This document shows, piece after piece, positions 7,166 through 15,085 of a stretch of 64,000 nucleotides of DNA. Both the position numbers and the translations under genes were made by a program. Origin of the DNA: Streptomyces sp. DvalAA-43. Its GTDB lineage: Bacteria > Actinomycetota > Actinomycetes > Streptomycetales > Streptomycetaceae. Numbering within the stretch: the first letter of the stretch is position 1; each line of letters starts with the position of its first letter. The stretch is from assembly GCF_900091725.1 (NCBI RefSeq), contig NZ_FMBW01000054.1, positions 124,001 through 188,000 on the forward strand. The letters are read 5' to 3'. The notes beneath the pieces are model-generated. The model searched no databases and was not told where the DNA came from. It was given only the letters and a program-made list of their open reading frames with translations.

Positions 7166-9922
7166 TCACGACTGGCTCCACTTCCGCTCGTAGCGGGTGC
7201 GCGCCGCCCGCAGTCCGTATGCGTACAGGGCCAGCACCGTAGCCAGCAACAGGTAGTAGAGCGGTGGCAGCACACTCATACCCAGCAGCGCACCGAGCGG
7301 AGTGAGCGGCAGCAGCAGGCCGACCACCGAGAGACCACAGGCGGCCACCCGCAGGGGACCGCCGCTGCGACCGCCGGCCGCCTGCCCGCCCGTGCGGAGG
7401 AGCAGCATCACCAGGGCCTGGGTGAGCAGGTTCTCGGTGAACCATCCCGAGTGGAAGGCCTCCTGTCCGCCGGATGTCGCGGAACCGTGCAGGGCGAAGG
7501 CCAGCACCGCGAAAGTCGCCAGGTCGGCGGTGGCGTTCAGCAGACCGAAACCTGTGATGAAGCGGAGGAAGTCGCGCGGACGCAGCACCGTGGGCCACCG
7601 CAGCACCTCGGCGGCCGGCCGGTCGAAGGCGAAGGCGAGCTGCGCCACGTCGAAGCACAGGTTCTGCACCAGGACCTGTGCGGGAAGCATCGGCAGGAAC
7701 GGCAGCATCAGGCCCGCCGCGAGCATCGCGATGACATTGCCGAGGTTCGACGACAGCGTGATGCGCAGATACGTGGCGATGTTCCCGCTGCTGAGCCGAC
7801 CTGCGGTGATCGCGTCGTCGATGGCCGCGAGGTCCTTCTCGGCGAGCACCACGTCCGCGGTCTCGCGCGTCACATCGACGGCGTTGCGCGGGCAGATGCC
7901 GATGTCCGCGGCGTGCATCGCCGGCAGGTCGTTGACCCCGTCCCCGAGGAACCCGGTGGTCCGCCCGGCGGTGCGCAGTGCGGAAACGATTCGTGCCTTG
8001 TGCTCCGGTGTGCAGCGGGCGAAGACCGTGGTCCGGCCGGCGGCCTCCGCGAGCGCCTGGTCCGACAGTGCGTCGATCCGCTCCGCCGACATGACCTCGC
8101 CCGGATCGAGGCCGAGGTCGCGGCAGGCGCGGGCGACGGTGCCCGGATCGTCACCGGTGAGCACCTTGACGGCGACGCCCCGGTCCCGCAGCGCGTCCAG
8201 CGCATCGGCGGCGCTCGGTGTGAGCGCGTCCCGCAGTGCGACGAAGCCGAGGAACGCCAGCCCCCTTTCGTCGGCGGCCGTGTAGGCACGCGTCCGGGCC
8301 GGCCGCTCGGTACGGGCCACGGCGAGCAGCCGCAGACCGTTCGTGGTCTCCCGCGCGGCGAATGCGCTCAGCCGGATCCGTTCCGGCTCGTCCAGCGCGC
8401 ACCGTTCGAGCACCGCCTCGACGGCCCCCTTGGTCACGAGCGTGTGGACGCCGAGCCTCCCGGGACGGCGGACGACCGCGGTGGCGACACGGCGTACCGG
8501 ATCGAACGGCAGCGCGGCGACACCGTCGTACGCGGACAACGCCTCGTCCTGCTCCTCGGCCGCGTCCAGCACCGCTTCGTCGAGTGCGTCGGGCGCGGGC
8601 AGATCGGCGAGCTGCAGCGTCCACAGGGCGTTGACCGCGGCCCAGTGGAGCGCCTCGGGATCGGACCGGCCCGAGGCGTTCAGTGAATGCTCGACGACCG
8701 GACGGTCCTGCGTGAGGGTTCCGGTCTTGTCCACGCACAGCACATCGATCGCACCGAGATCATGCAGCGCGGGCAGCCGTTTGACGATGACCCCATGGTC
8801 CCTGGCCAGCAGCGAGGCGCCTCTGGCCAGCGCCGTCGTGACGATCACCGGCAGCATTTCCGGAGTCAGCCCGACGGCCACCGCGACGGCGAACGGCAGC
8901 GTCTCCAGGCCCCGGCCGCGCAGCGCCGCGTTGGCCATGAGCACCAGGGGCGGGGTGAGCAGCATGAAGCGGATCAGCGTCCATGAGATTCCGTGCACCG
9001 AACGGTCGAAGGCGCTTGCGCCGCGGCGGCGCGCCGAACCGTCGTACGCGGCGGCGAACCGGGTCTCCGCACCCGTCGCCGTCACCACTGCCGTACCGCT
9101 GCCCGACGCCACGCTGCTGCCCTGGAAACACAGCTCGGGCCGGGTGAACAGCCCTTCCACGTCGCCGCACACGGCGTCGGTGGCGAGGGGCCGTGACGGC
9201 GTATCGACGGGATGCTTGGCGACCGGCGCCGACTCGCCGGTGAGCGCCGACTGATGGACGGTCAGGCCGCTGGCCCGCAGCAGCCGCACATCGGCAGGTA
9301 CGAGATCGCCCGGAGCGAGCCGGACCACATCGCCCGGCACCAGCTCCTCGACCGGCAACTCGCGGGCCTGCGGTGCGGCGTCCGGGTCCGCCCGGCGCAG
9401 CACCGTCGCGGTGGTCGCCACCAGTGCCCGCAGCGCGGCCGTGGACCGGTCAGCCCGGTGCTCCTCCGCCGAGCGCAACAGACAGCTGACGACCACGAGC
9501 ACCAGCGTCACGGACGCCGTGCCCCATGAGGCCACCGCCGCCGAGACCAGGCCCAGACACAGCAGCACCGAGGTGAAGGGATCCCGCAGACTGCGCAGGA
9601 AACGACGGGGCCAGGAGACCGGCCGCCAGGCCGGAAGGGTGTTCTCGCCGAACCGCGTCAGTCGTTCCCCGGCCTGCTCCTCCAGCAGTCCCCGGGGTCC
9701 GCTGTCCAGCGACCGGAGCACCTGGAGGGAGGTCGGTGCGGCATCCCCGGTGCGGGGGTGGTCGACACCGGGAGCGGCGCCCCGGTCGACGGCCGCGCCC
9801 GCCATCGGGACGACGACGGCGGACGGCGCGTCGGGGTCGGTGCTGCCGGGACCTGCGGCGGCACTGCTCTCAGGCACCGAGCCCACGGAGACGTGAGGCG
9901 CGTGCGGGCGCGTGTCCGGCAC
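7166..9922 (-). CDS. mgtA: Mg2+-type P-type ATPase (MgtA-like), up to 918 aa
   Basis: All P-type ATPase landmarks are present: the TGES actuator motif near residue 230, the phosphorylation site DKTGTLT near 397, and the hinge GDGVNDLPAMHAADIGI near 662. AVAVGLTPEMLP before the P-domain and the closing membrane helices fit the MgtA/MgtB (P3B) class, which moves Mg2+ into the cytoplasm. The N-terminus is long and Ala/Pro-rich. The GTG at 9922 has only a poor site (GGAG two bases upstream), so translation may start later. It overlaps the upstream ArsR gene by 53 bp, which suggests coupling and control by that metal-responsive regulator. Confidence 0.9.
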   Translation of the reverse strand: MPDTRPHAPHVSVGSVPESSAAAGPGSTDPDAPSAVVVPMAGAAVDRGAAPGVDHPRTGDAAPTSLQVLRSLDSGPRGLLEEQAGERLTRFGENTLPAWRPVSWPRRFLRSLRDPFTSVLLCLGLVSAAVASWGTASVTLVLVVVSCLLRSAEEHRADRSTAALRALVATTATVLRRADPDAAPQARELPVEELVPGDVVRLAPGDLVPADVRLLRASGLTVHQSALTGESAPVAKHPVDTPSRPLATDAVCGDVEGLFTRPELCFQGSSVASGSGTAVVTATGAETRFAAAYDGSARRRGASAFDRSVHGISWTLIRFMLLTPPLVLMANAALRGRGLETLPFAVAVAVGLTPEMLPVIVTTALARGASLLARDHGVIVKRLPALHDLGAIDVLCVDKTGTLTQDRPVVEHSLNASGRSDPEALHWAAVNALWTLQLADLPAPDALDEAVLDAAEEQDEALSAYDGVAALPFDPVRRVATAVVRRPGRLGVHTLVTKGAVEAVLERCALDEPERIRLSAFAARETTNGLRLLAVARTERPARTRAYTAADERGLAFLGFVALRDALTPSAADALDALRDRGVAVKVLTGDDPGTVARACRDLGLDPGEVMSAERIDALSDQALAEAAGRTTVFARCTPEHKARIVSALRTAGRTTGFLGDGVNDLPAMHAADIGICPRNAVDVTRETADVVLAEKDLAAIDDAITAGRLSSGNIATYLRITLSSNLGNVIAMLAAGLMLPFLPMLPAQVLVQNLCFDVAQLAFAFDRPAAEVLRWPTVLRPRDFLRFITGFGLLNATADLATFAVLAFALHGSATSGGQEAFHSGWFTENLLTQALVMLLLRTGGQAAGGRSGGPLRVAACGLSVVGLLLPLTPLGALLGMSVLPPLYYLLLATVLALYAYGLRAARTRYERKWSQS

Positions 9923-10235
9923 GCTCCGTGAGCTGGCCGACCATCAGCCGGACGACGGTCACCACATCGGGGTCGTCGACCAGATACACCTGTCGGCGGC
10001 CTTCGCGCCGGGACCGGACGAGACCTGCCAGTTTGAGTTTCGTCAGATGCTGGCTCACCGAAGGAAGGGTGCCGCCGACCCGGTCCGCGAGTCCGGTCAC
10101 ATCGCTCTCGCCCTGGGACAGGGCCCACACGATGTGCAGCCGGGCAGGCGTCGCCAGCAGGCCGAAGGCCGCTGCGGCCTCCGCCAGTACCTCCGCGGGC
10201 GGATCCTCGATACCGCCGTCGGCAGCTGTCGACAC
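9870..10235 (-). CDS. ArsR/SmtB family metalloregulator, 121 aa
   Basis: GTG start at 10235 with GGGAG seven bases upstream. The winged helix is clear: ATPARLHIVWALSQGE, DVTGLADRVGGTLPSVSQHLTKLKLAGLV, then RREGRRQVYLVDDP as wing. A DPDVVTVVRLMV helix follows, where family members place sensing residues. It is the first gene of a two-gene unit with the P-type ATPase, so it probably represses the transporter until an ion is sensed. No Cys pair typical of arsenic sensors is seen. The upstream 77-bp AT-rich tract is the likely operator region. Confidence 0.88.
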   Translation of the reverse strand: MSTAADGGIEDPPAEVLAEAAAAFGLLATPARLHIVWALSQGESDVTGLADRVGGTLPSVSQHLTKLKLAGLVRSRREGRRQVYLVDDPDVVTVVRLMVGQLTERAGHAPARASRLRGLGA

Positions 10236-10354
10236 TCTTGCTCTCCCTGTCCGCGTGGCCCGATTCCCCGCACTCGAAGCACTCAGTGTAGGCGTCCGTC
10301 TCGTGGGCGTGCTCGACCAGGTCAAGACCCTGCTTACTCCTCTCCGCCTTCCAG

Positions 10355-10432
10355 ATCATTGAAGATCAAATAAGAGAAATCAAGATTCATGAGTTGGAAC
10401 ATTCAAAAACTCAAGGTACAAATGAATGGTGA
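10355..10432. promoter_or_regulatory. AT-rich divergent promoter region (about 31% GC)
   Basis: About 77 bp between the divergent ArsR and DUF2089 genes is strikingly AT-rich for this genome. It contains repeated TTGAA/ATTCA/AAATCAA-type elements, including ATTCATGAGTT and ATTCAAAAACT as near-repeats. ArsR-type operators are usually AT-rich imperfect dyads, so this is the likely control site for the ArsR/ATPase unit and perhaps for the operon on the right. No single perfect palindrome was found. Confidence 0.5.
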
Positions 10433-10461
10433 GCGTGTCGCCGAACGCAGGGGAGTCGAGA

Positions 10462-10824
10462 GTGGACTGGCAGGAGCTGACGGATCTGACGCAGGGGCGG
10501 CCGTTCGTGGTCGAACGGGTCCGCCTCGCCGACAGCGGCATCGCGGTCGAAGGCCGGTTCGATCCGCCGCAGCTGGCGCAGCTCGGAGCCGACGACCAGG
10601 TGTTCGTCGCCGCGTTCGTACGGGCGCACGGTTCGATCAAGGAGATGGAGCGGATCTTCGGGGTGAGCTACCCGACGATCAAGTCCCGGCTGAAACGGAT
10701 CGCCGAACAGCTCGACTTCGTCGACACCGCCCCCCCGCCCACCAGCGCCGACGTCATCGACCGCCTGCAACGGGGGGAGATCAGCGCCCAGGAAGCGCTG
10801 GCCGAGCTGGAGCGGACCCGATGA
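10462..10824 (+). CDS. DUF2089 family protein, 120 aa
   Basis: The GTG at 10462 has GGGGAG six bases upstream (an ATG at 10426 is an alternative). The sequence matches DUF2089: an N-terminal sheet region, the block DQVFVAAFVRAHGSIKEMERIFGVSYPTIKSRL, which reads as a helix-turn-helix, and a C-terminal LQRGEISAQEALAELE helix pair of SHOCT type. Proteins of this sort are predicted DNA-binding regulators. The stop overlaps the next start (ATGA), so translation is coupled to the membrane-protein gene. Confidence 0.85.
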   Translation: MDWQELTDLTQGRPFVVERVRLADSGIAVEGRFDPPQLAQLGADDQVFVAAFVRAHGSIKEMERIFGVSYPTIKSRLKRIAEQLDFVDTAPPPTSADVIDRLQRGEISAQEALAELERTR

Positions 10825-11081
10825 TTCCGCAGCTGGTGACTGTGGGCCGGTGCCGTCCCGACGCCCGTCGACGGCGGTTGTACGTCCCGGTCCTCCCGGT
10901 TCTGCTGGTGCTCTCACCGCTCCTGCTGCTCGCCGTGCCGGTCGGGCTGGTCGCATGCCTCGTCACCCGTGTGAGCCCGGTGGGCGCTGTGCGCGGCACG
11001 GGGCAACTGCTGTGTGCACTGCCCGGCACCCGTATCGAGATCGAGCAGGGCCGCACGGCCTGGCTGATAAGCGTCAGATGA
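10821..11081 (+). CDS. Small hydrophobic protein, 86 aa
   Basis: ATG overlaps the DUF2089 stop by 4 bp. A basic N-terminus (RPDARRRR) precedes one long hydrophobic segment (about residues 22-48, rich in Leu, Val and Pro). The rest is soluble and ends with the strand EIEQGRTAWLISVR. It is probably a single-pass membrane protein working with the two soluble proteins encoded on either side. Confidence 0.7.
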   Translation: MIPQLVTVGRCRPDARRRRLYVPVLPVLLVLSPLLLLAVPVGLVACLVTRVSPVGAVRGTGQLLCALPGTRIEIEQGRTAWLISVR

Positions 11082-11101
11082 CTCAGAGGGGAAGAAGGAC
11101 G

Positions 11102-11533
11102 ATGAACGAGCAGCGCCGCAAGATCCTGGACCTGCTGGCCAACGGCAAGATCACTGCGGATGAGGCGGAGCGGCTGATCGGGGCCCTCGAACGAGAACGG
11201 TCCGAGTCGCCGCAGACGGCCGCGCCCCGCCCGAAGCCCCGCCCCAAGTACCTGCGTGTGGTGGTGAACGCGGCGGACGGCCCCGGCGCCGACGGGGCGA
11301 GCAGGGTCGACGTCCAGATCCCGTTGCAGTTGCCGCGTGCCGGGGTCCGGCTCGCGAGCCTCGTCCCGCCGCAGGCGCTCGCCAGGATCAACGCAGGGCT
11401 GAGCAGGTCCGGGGTGCCGATCGACCTCGCCGAGCTCAAGCCGCAGCACATCGAGGAGTTCATCGAGCAGCTCGACGATGTCACCGTCGACGTGGACGAC
11501 CCCGACGGGCAGGTGCGGGTGTTCTGCGAGTGA
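11102..11533 (+). CDS. SHOCT-like/DUF2089-associated protein, 143 aa
   Basis: Begins MNEQRRKILDLLANGKITADEAERLIGAL, a helical pair seen in SHOCT-like proteins and in the N-termini of LiaX/YvlB-type envelope stress proteins. A Pro/Lys-rich hinge follows, then a beta-rich domain with YLRVVVNA and a conserved-looking IDLAELKPQHIEEFIEQL segment. It is the last gene of the three-gene operon starting at 10462 and is followed directly by a perfect hairpin. It shares the helical-pair motif with the C-terminus of the DUF2089 protein. Confidence 0.75.
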   Translation: MNEQRRKILDLLANGKITADEAERLIGALERERSESPQTAAPRPKPRPKYLRVVVNAADGPGADGASRVDVQIPLQLPRAGVRLASLVPPQALARINAGLSRSGVPIDLAELKPQHIEEFIEQLDDVTVDVDDPDGQVRVFCE

Positions 11534-11547
11534 CACCCGTCCCGGCA

Positions 11548-11586
11548 CCGGCCGGCCCGCCCGCACCGTGCGGGCGGGCCGGCCGG
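11548..11586 (+). terminator. Perfect 18-bp stem terminator
   Basis: Arms 11548-11565 and 11569-11586 are perfectly complementary with a 3-nt loop and lie 15 bp after the stop of the SHOCT-like gene. There is no U-tract, as is usual in Streptomyces. Confidence 0.85.
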
Positions 11587-11700
11587 CGCCGGGGTCCGGA
11601 CCAAGCCACATGACCGAGGAATGCTTGCCCCTGCGTGACCGGTGCGCAAGGCTTATGCCAACGGGGCACGGGGAACGTATGAGCGGGGAGGAGCGGGGAA

Positions 11701-12114
11701 ATGGCGCTGGACAGGGGACTCGACTGGCTCCTTGACGACCTCACGAGCAGGGTCGAGCACATACGGCACGCACTGGTGCTGTCGAACGACGGGCTGGTGA
11801 CGGGGGCGAGTACGGGGCTGGCCCGCGAGGACGCCGAGCATCTTGCCGCGGTCTCGTCCGGGCTCCACAGCCTGGCCCGCGGGTCGGGACGCCACTTCCG
11901 GGCCGGGAAGGCCCGTCAGACCATGGTCGAGTTCGACGAGGCGCTCCTCTTCGTGACGGCGGCCGGGGACGGCAGCTGTCTGTGCGTGCTCAGCGAGGCC
12001 GAGGCCGATGTCGGCCAGGTCGCCTACGAGATGACGCTGCTCGTCAACAGGGTCGGCGAGCATCTGGGTGTCGCCGCACGGCAGGGGGCGGACGAAGGGG
12101 CCGACGGCGTCTGA
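11701..12114 (+). CDS. Roadblock/LC7 domain protein (CvnB-like), 137 aa
   Basis: Good ribosome binding site (GGGGAGGAGCGGGG) before the ATG. The protein shows the roadblock fold pattern: an N-terminal helix LDWLLDDLTSRV, strand HALVLSNDGLV, AREDAEHLAAVSSGLHSLARG, then strands ending in LCVLSEAEADVGQVAYEMTLLV. In Streptomyces such proteins normally sit in conservons (sensor kinase, roadblock, DUF742, Ras-like GTPase) and act as GTPase-activating partners. Here it is an orphan with none of the partners next to it. Confidence 0.85.
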   Translation: MALDRGLDWLLDDLTSRVEHIRHALVLSNDGLVTGASTGLAREDAEHLAAVSSGLHSLARGSGRHFRAGKARQTMVEFDEALLFVTAAGDGSCLCVLSEAEADVGQVAYEMTLLVNRVGEHLGVAARQGADEGADGV

Positions 12115-12268
12115 GCCGTCGGTGTCCGGGTCGGCTGCGTCCAGTCCGATCGGGTCCGGTCGCCCACGTCCTGGCCGACCGGTCAAGTTATCCACAGGCC
12201 GAGCGGGCGGAATCTCTTCCGAGTTACGGTGCTCACAGAGAGTAATCGAATCTCGTGGGGAGAGCGTC

Positions 12269-13393
12269 ATGACTGTTTCTGAAGACGTGTGCGCGGAGGC
12301 CGCCGGTGTGAAGGTGGTGAGCACGACCACCGCCGACACGATGGCGGTGGGCACGGCGGCACAGGAACTCCATCTGAAGCGCGGCGAGTTCGCGATCGCG
12401 GTGCATCTGGGGCTGATCCGCCTGATCGTGCGACAGGACGGCGGAAGGCCGCGGGTCGGACACGACGAGCTCGACCGGCTCCGGGCGCAAGAGGGGTTCC
12501 CGGAGGCTTTGCGGGCAAGGGTGCGCACGGTCGGGACGGCGAAGGGGGCACAGCAGCTCGGGATCAGCCCGGACCGCTTCACCAGGCTCGCCCGTGCGGG
12601 ATGCTTCACGCCGATCACGTTCTACCTCAACCGGTACCGCGCGATCGTCTGGCTCTATCTCGCCGACGAGCTCGCGGGGTTCGCCGCCCGGGAGTCCCGG
12701 CTCCTCGTGGGCAGGAGCCCGGCCTGGCTGCTCGGTCGGCTGGAAGGAGGAACCGATTGCCGTGCGCGTAACTGGCGCTCGCGGCGGGTCGAACGGCTGC
12801 TGAGCCTGACGGAGGATCCCTGGGCCCGCGCGGCCGTGCTCGCGGAGACACTGGACCCGGTGCAGTTGGCGGAGGTGATCGACGATCCGTACGACCGCGC
12901 GTACCTCGCCAGGATCCGGCCCGAACCGGCCTTCGGACCGACAGGGCCGCCCTTGGCGCGAGAGACCATGGCGCACCTGATGCGGGCCGACGAACCGGAC
13001 GAGATGCTGTGGCGGCGGGTGAGCCTGATCATGGAGTTGGACAACGCCAGGGAGACCCGACCGGCTCCGAGCCCGGGCGGCGAATGGCGTGAGTTCGAGC
13101 CCCCGGGGGACGGGCGCGCACCCGAACCGGACGTCCGCGCCGACGCCGGGTCCGTTCCGGCGGACTCAGCTCCGGACCCGGCGTCTGTTTCCGTTCCGGT
13201 GCCTGACCATGCCGCGGTGCCCGTCCTCGTCGTCGGGTCTCGGTACGGCTCGGGGCCCGACTCCGTCCATGTCCCGACAGGCGTGGCGGAACCCGCACTC
13301 GGGCTGCTCGCCCGCATCGGCCTGCGCAGGCGCGTATCCAAGGTCACGGGCCGTCAGCGACCTGGGCGGGGGCGCGCACCGTACGACACATGA
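12269..13393 (+). CDS. DUF6397 family protein, 374 aa
   Basis: The ATG at 12269 has GGGGAGAG just upstream. Residues about 20-160 look like two helix-turn-helix or excisionase-like units (MAVGTAAQELHLKRGEFAIAVHLGLIR; VGTAKGAQQLGISPDRFTRLARAGCF), followed by YRAIVWLYLADEL. The last 130 residues are Pro/Ala/Asp-rich and probably disordered, with a basic end. The architecture is found widely in Streptomyces with no known role; a DNA-binding function is inferred. Confidence 0.75.
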   Translation: MTVSEDVCAEAAGVKVVSTTTADTMAVGTAAQELHLKRGEFAIAVHLGLIRLIVRQDGGRPRVGHDELDRLRAQEGFPEALRARVRTVGTAKGAQQLGISPDRFTRLARAGCFTPITFYLNRYRAIVWLYLADELAGFAARESRLLVGRSPAWLLGRLEGGTDCRARNWRSRRVERLLSLTEDPWARAAVLAETLDPVQLAEVIDDPYDRAYLARIRPEPAFGPTGPPLARETMAHLMRADEPDEMLWRRVSLIMELDNARETRPAPSPGGEWREFEPPGDGRAPEPDVRADAGSVPADSAPDPASVSVPVPDHAAVPVLVVGSRYGSGPDSVHVPTGVAEPALGLLARIGLRRRVSKVTGRQRPGRGRAPYDT

Positions 13394-13535
13394 CGAGGCG
13401 GATGCCGACGGCCACGACCGTTGGGCGGCGGCCCGGCGGACAGAGGGCTTGGGGCGGGAGGGGTCCGGGACGGGAGGGAGTCGCGGGTGGATAAAGAACT
13501 CGCGCGGGAAGGACGGCACCGGCATTCTGGCCCCC

Positions 13536-14055
<520 letters not shown>

Positions 14056-14325
14056 ATGGGCATGGGCATAGGCGGCGGTGCTGACAATCCCGTTGCCGGA
14101 TTCTCCGTCACGCTGTGCGCCGGCCGTTTCAGCGGCCGGTGTTCCGTGCCGCCGACCTCATGGTGCCATCCTCCGTGCCATGTCCGTCATGTCCGAACTG
14201 GTGGTGATGTGTGAGTAGTTGGTGTGCCAGGTGCTCACTGGGGCGGGTGCGCACGGTGCCGGCCGGGGCAGTACTCTGCGCCCCACCGCCATTCGGGCGA
14301 TGAAACAAATGCGGAGGAAGAATCA

Positions 14326-14946
14326 ATGACCATACCCAGGAGATCGTTGCGCGCTGCGGGAACGCTCGCGGCCGCTGCGGTCGTCGGCCTGACCGGCGCG
14401 GTGCTTACCGCCGGCCCGGCCGCAGCTCACACTCCCACCTGGGCCGTGACCTGTTCCGAGGTGAGCCTTGACCTGACCGCCTACAACGGCAACGTCACCA
14501 ACCAGGTGACCGTCACCGTCGACGGCAAGGACCTCCTGTCCACCGAGACCTTCGGCCGGGAGTTCCACAAGAAGCTTGAGCTGCCTGCCCACGACAAGGA
14601 GGTGTCGGTCCACCTCGTCGTCAAGGCCGGTGACGGCGACAACTTCTCGCGCGACGAGACCAAGACGGCGCCCGTGTGCGAGGGCGCCACCCCGCCGCCC
14701 TCGCCGTCCGAGGGCACGCCGTCCCCGGCTCCGTCGACGTCGGCGCCCACCGCGAGCGCCACGCCCAGTGAGGCTCCTTCGAAGTCCGCGCCCGCCGCGG
14801 CCTCCCCGAGCCCCAGCTCGCCCGACCTGGCCGAGACGGGTTCCTCGTCCGCCACCCCGATCATCGCCGGAGCCGCAGTGGCCGTACTACTGGCGGGCGG
14901 CGGCATCATGTGGTCCGTGCGCAAGCGTCGTACCGCGCAGCACTGA
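14326..14946 (+). CDS. LAETG-anchored cell-wall protein, 206 aa
   Basis: GGAGG nine bases before the ATG. A signal peptide (MTIPRRSLRAAGTLAAAAVV...AAAH) is followed by a domain of about 80 residues with two Cys (VTCSEVSLDLTA and APVCEG), probably a disulfide. A Ser/Pro/Ala-rich wall-spanning stretch precedes the sorting signal LAETG, a hydrophobic helix and a KRR tail. LAXTG is the motif used by class E sortases in Streptomyces, as for short chaplins and other surface proteins. It should be covalently attached to peptidoglycan. The ligand or role is unknown. Confidence 0.88.
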   Translation: MTIPRRSLRAAGTLAAAAVVGLTGAVLTAGPAAAHTPTWAVTCSEVSLDLTAYNGNVTNQVTVTVDGKDLLSTETFGREFHKKLELPAHDKEVSVHLVVKAGDGDNFSRDETKTAPVCEGATPPPSPSEGTPSPAPSTSAPTASATPSEAPSKSAPAAASPSPSSPDLAETGSSSATPIIAGAAVAVLLAGGGIMWSVRKRRTAQH

Positions 14947-14953
14947 CGAAGGA

Positions 14954-15031
14954 ACCGGTGGTCCTGACGCAGGACTGTGCCAGGACCACCGGTCGAGACG
15001 TGCCGCCCCACGCCCGGTGCGTGGGGCGGCA
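14954..15031. terminator. Two consecutive hairpins between convergent genes
   Basis: The first stem is 14954-14965 with 14982-14993 (12 bp, 16-nt loop). The second is 15001-15013 with 15019-15031 (13 bp, 5-nt loop). Both are perfect. They separate the LAETG gene from the convergent phosphatase gene. Confidence 0.8.
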
Positions 15032-15085
15032 TCTCTCTCCGGACTGCCGTCTCCCGCGCGGGCCGCTGTGTCCTCGGGCCAGTCG

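Noticed and set aside
7067..8686. A long open frame on the plus strand opposite the P-type ATPase
   Set aside because: It is the GC-driven shadow of the ATPase coding strand: the composition is Arg/Gly/Gln-rich, there is no motif, and the opposite strand has all ATPase signatures.
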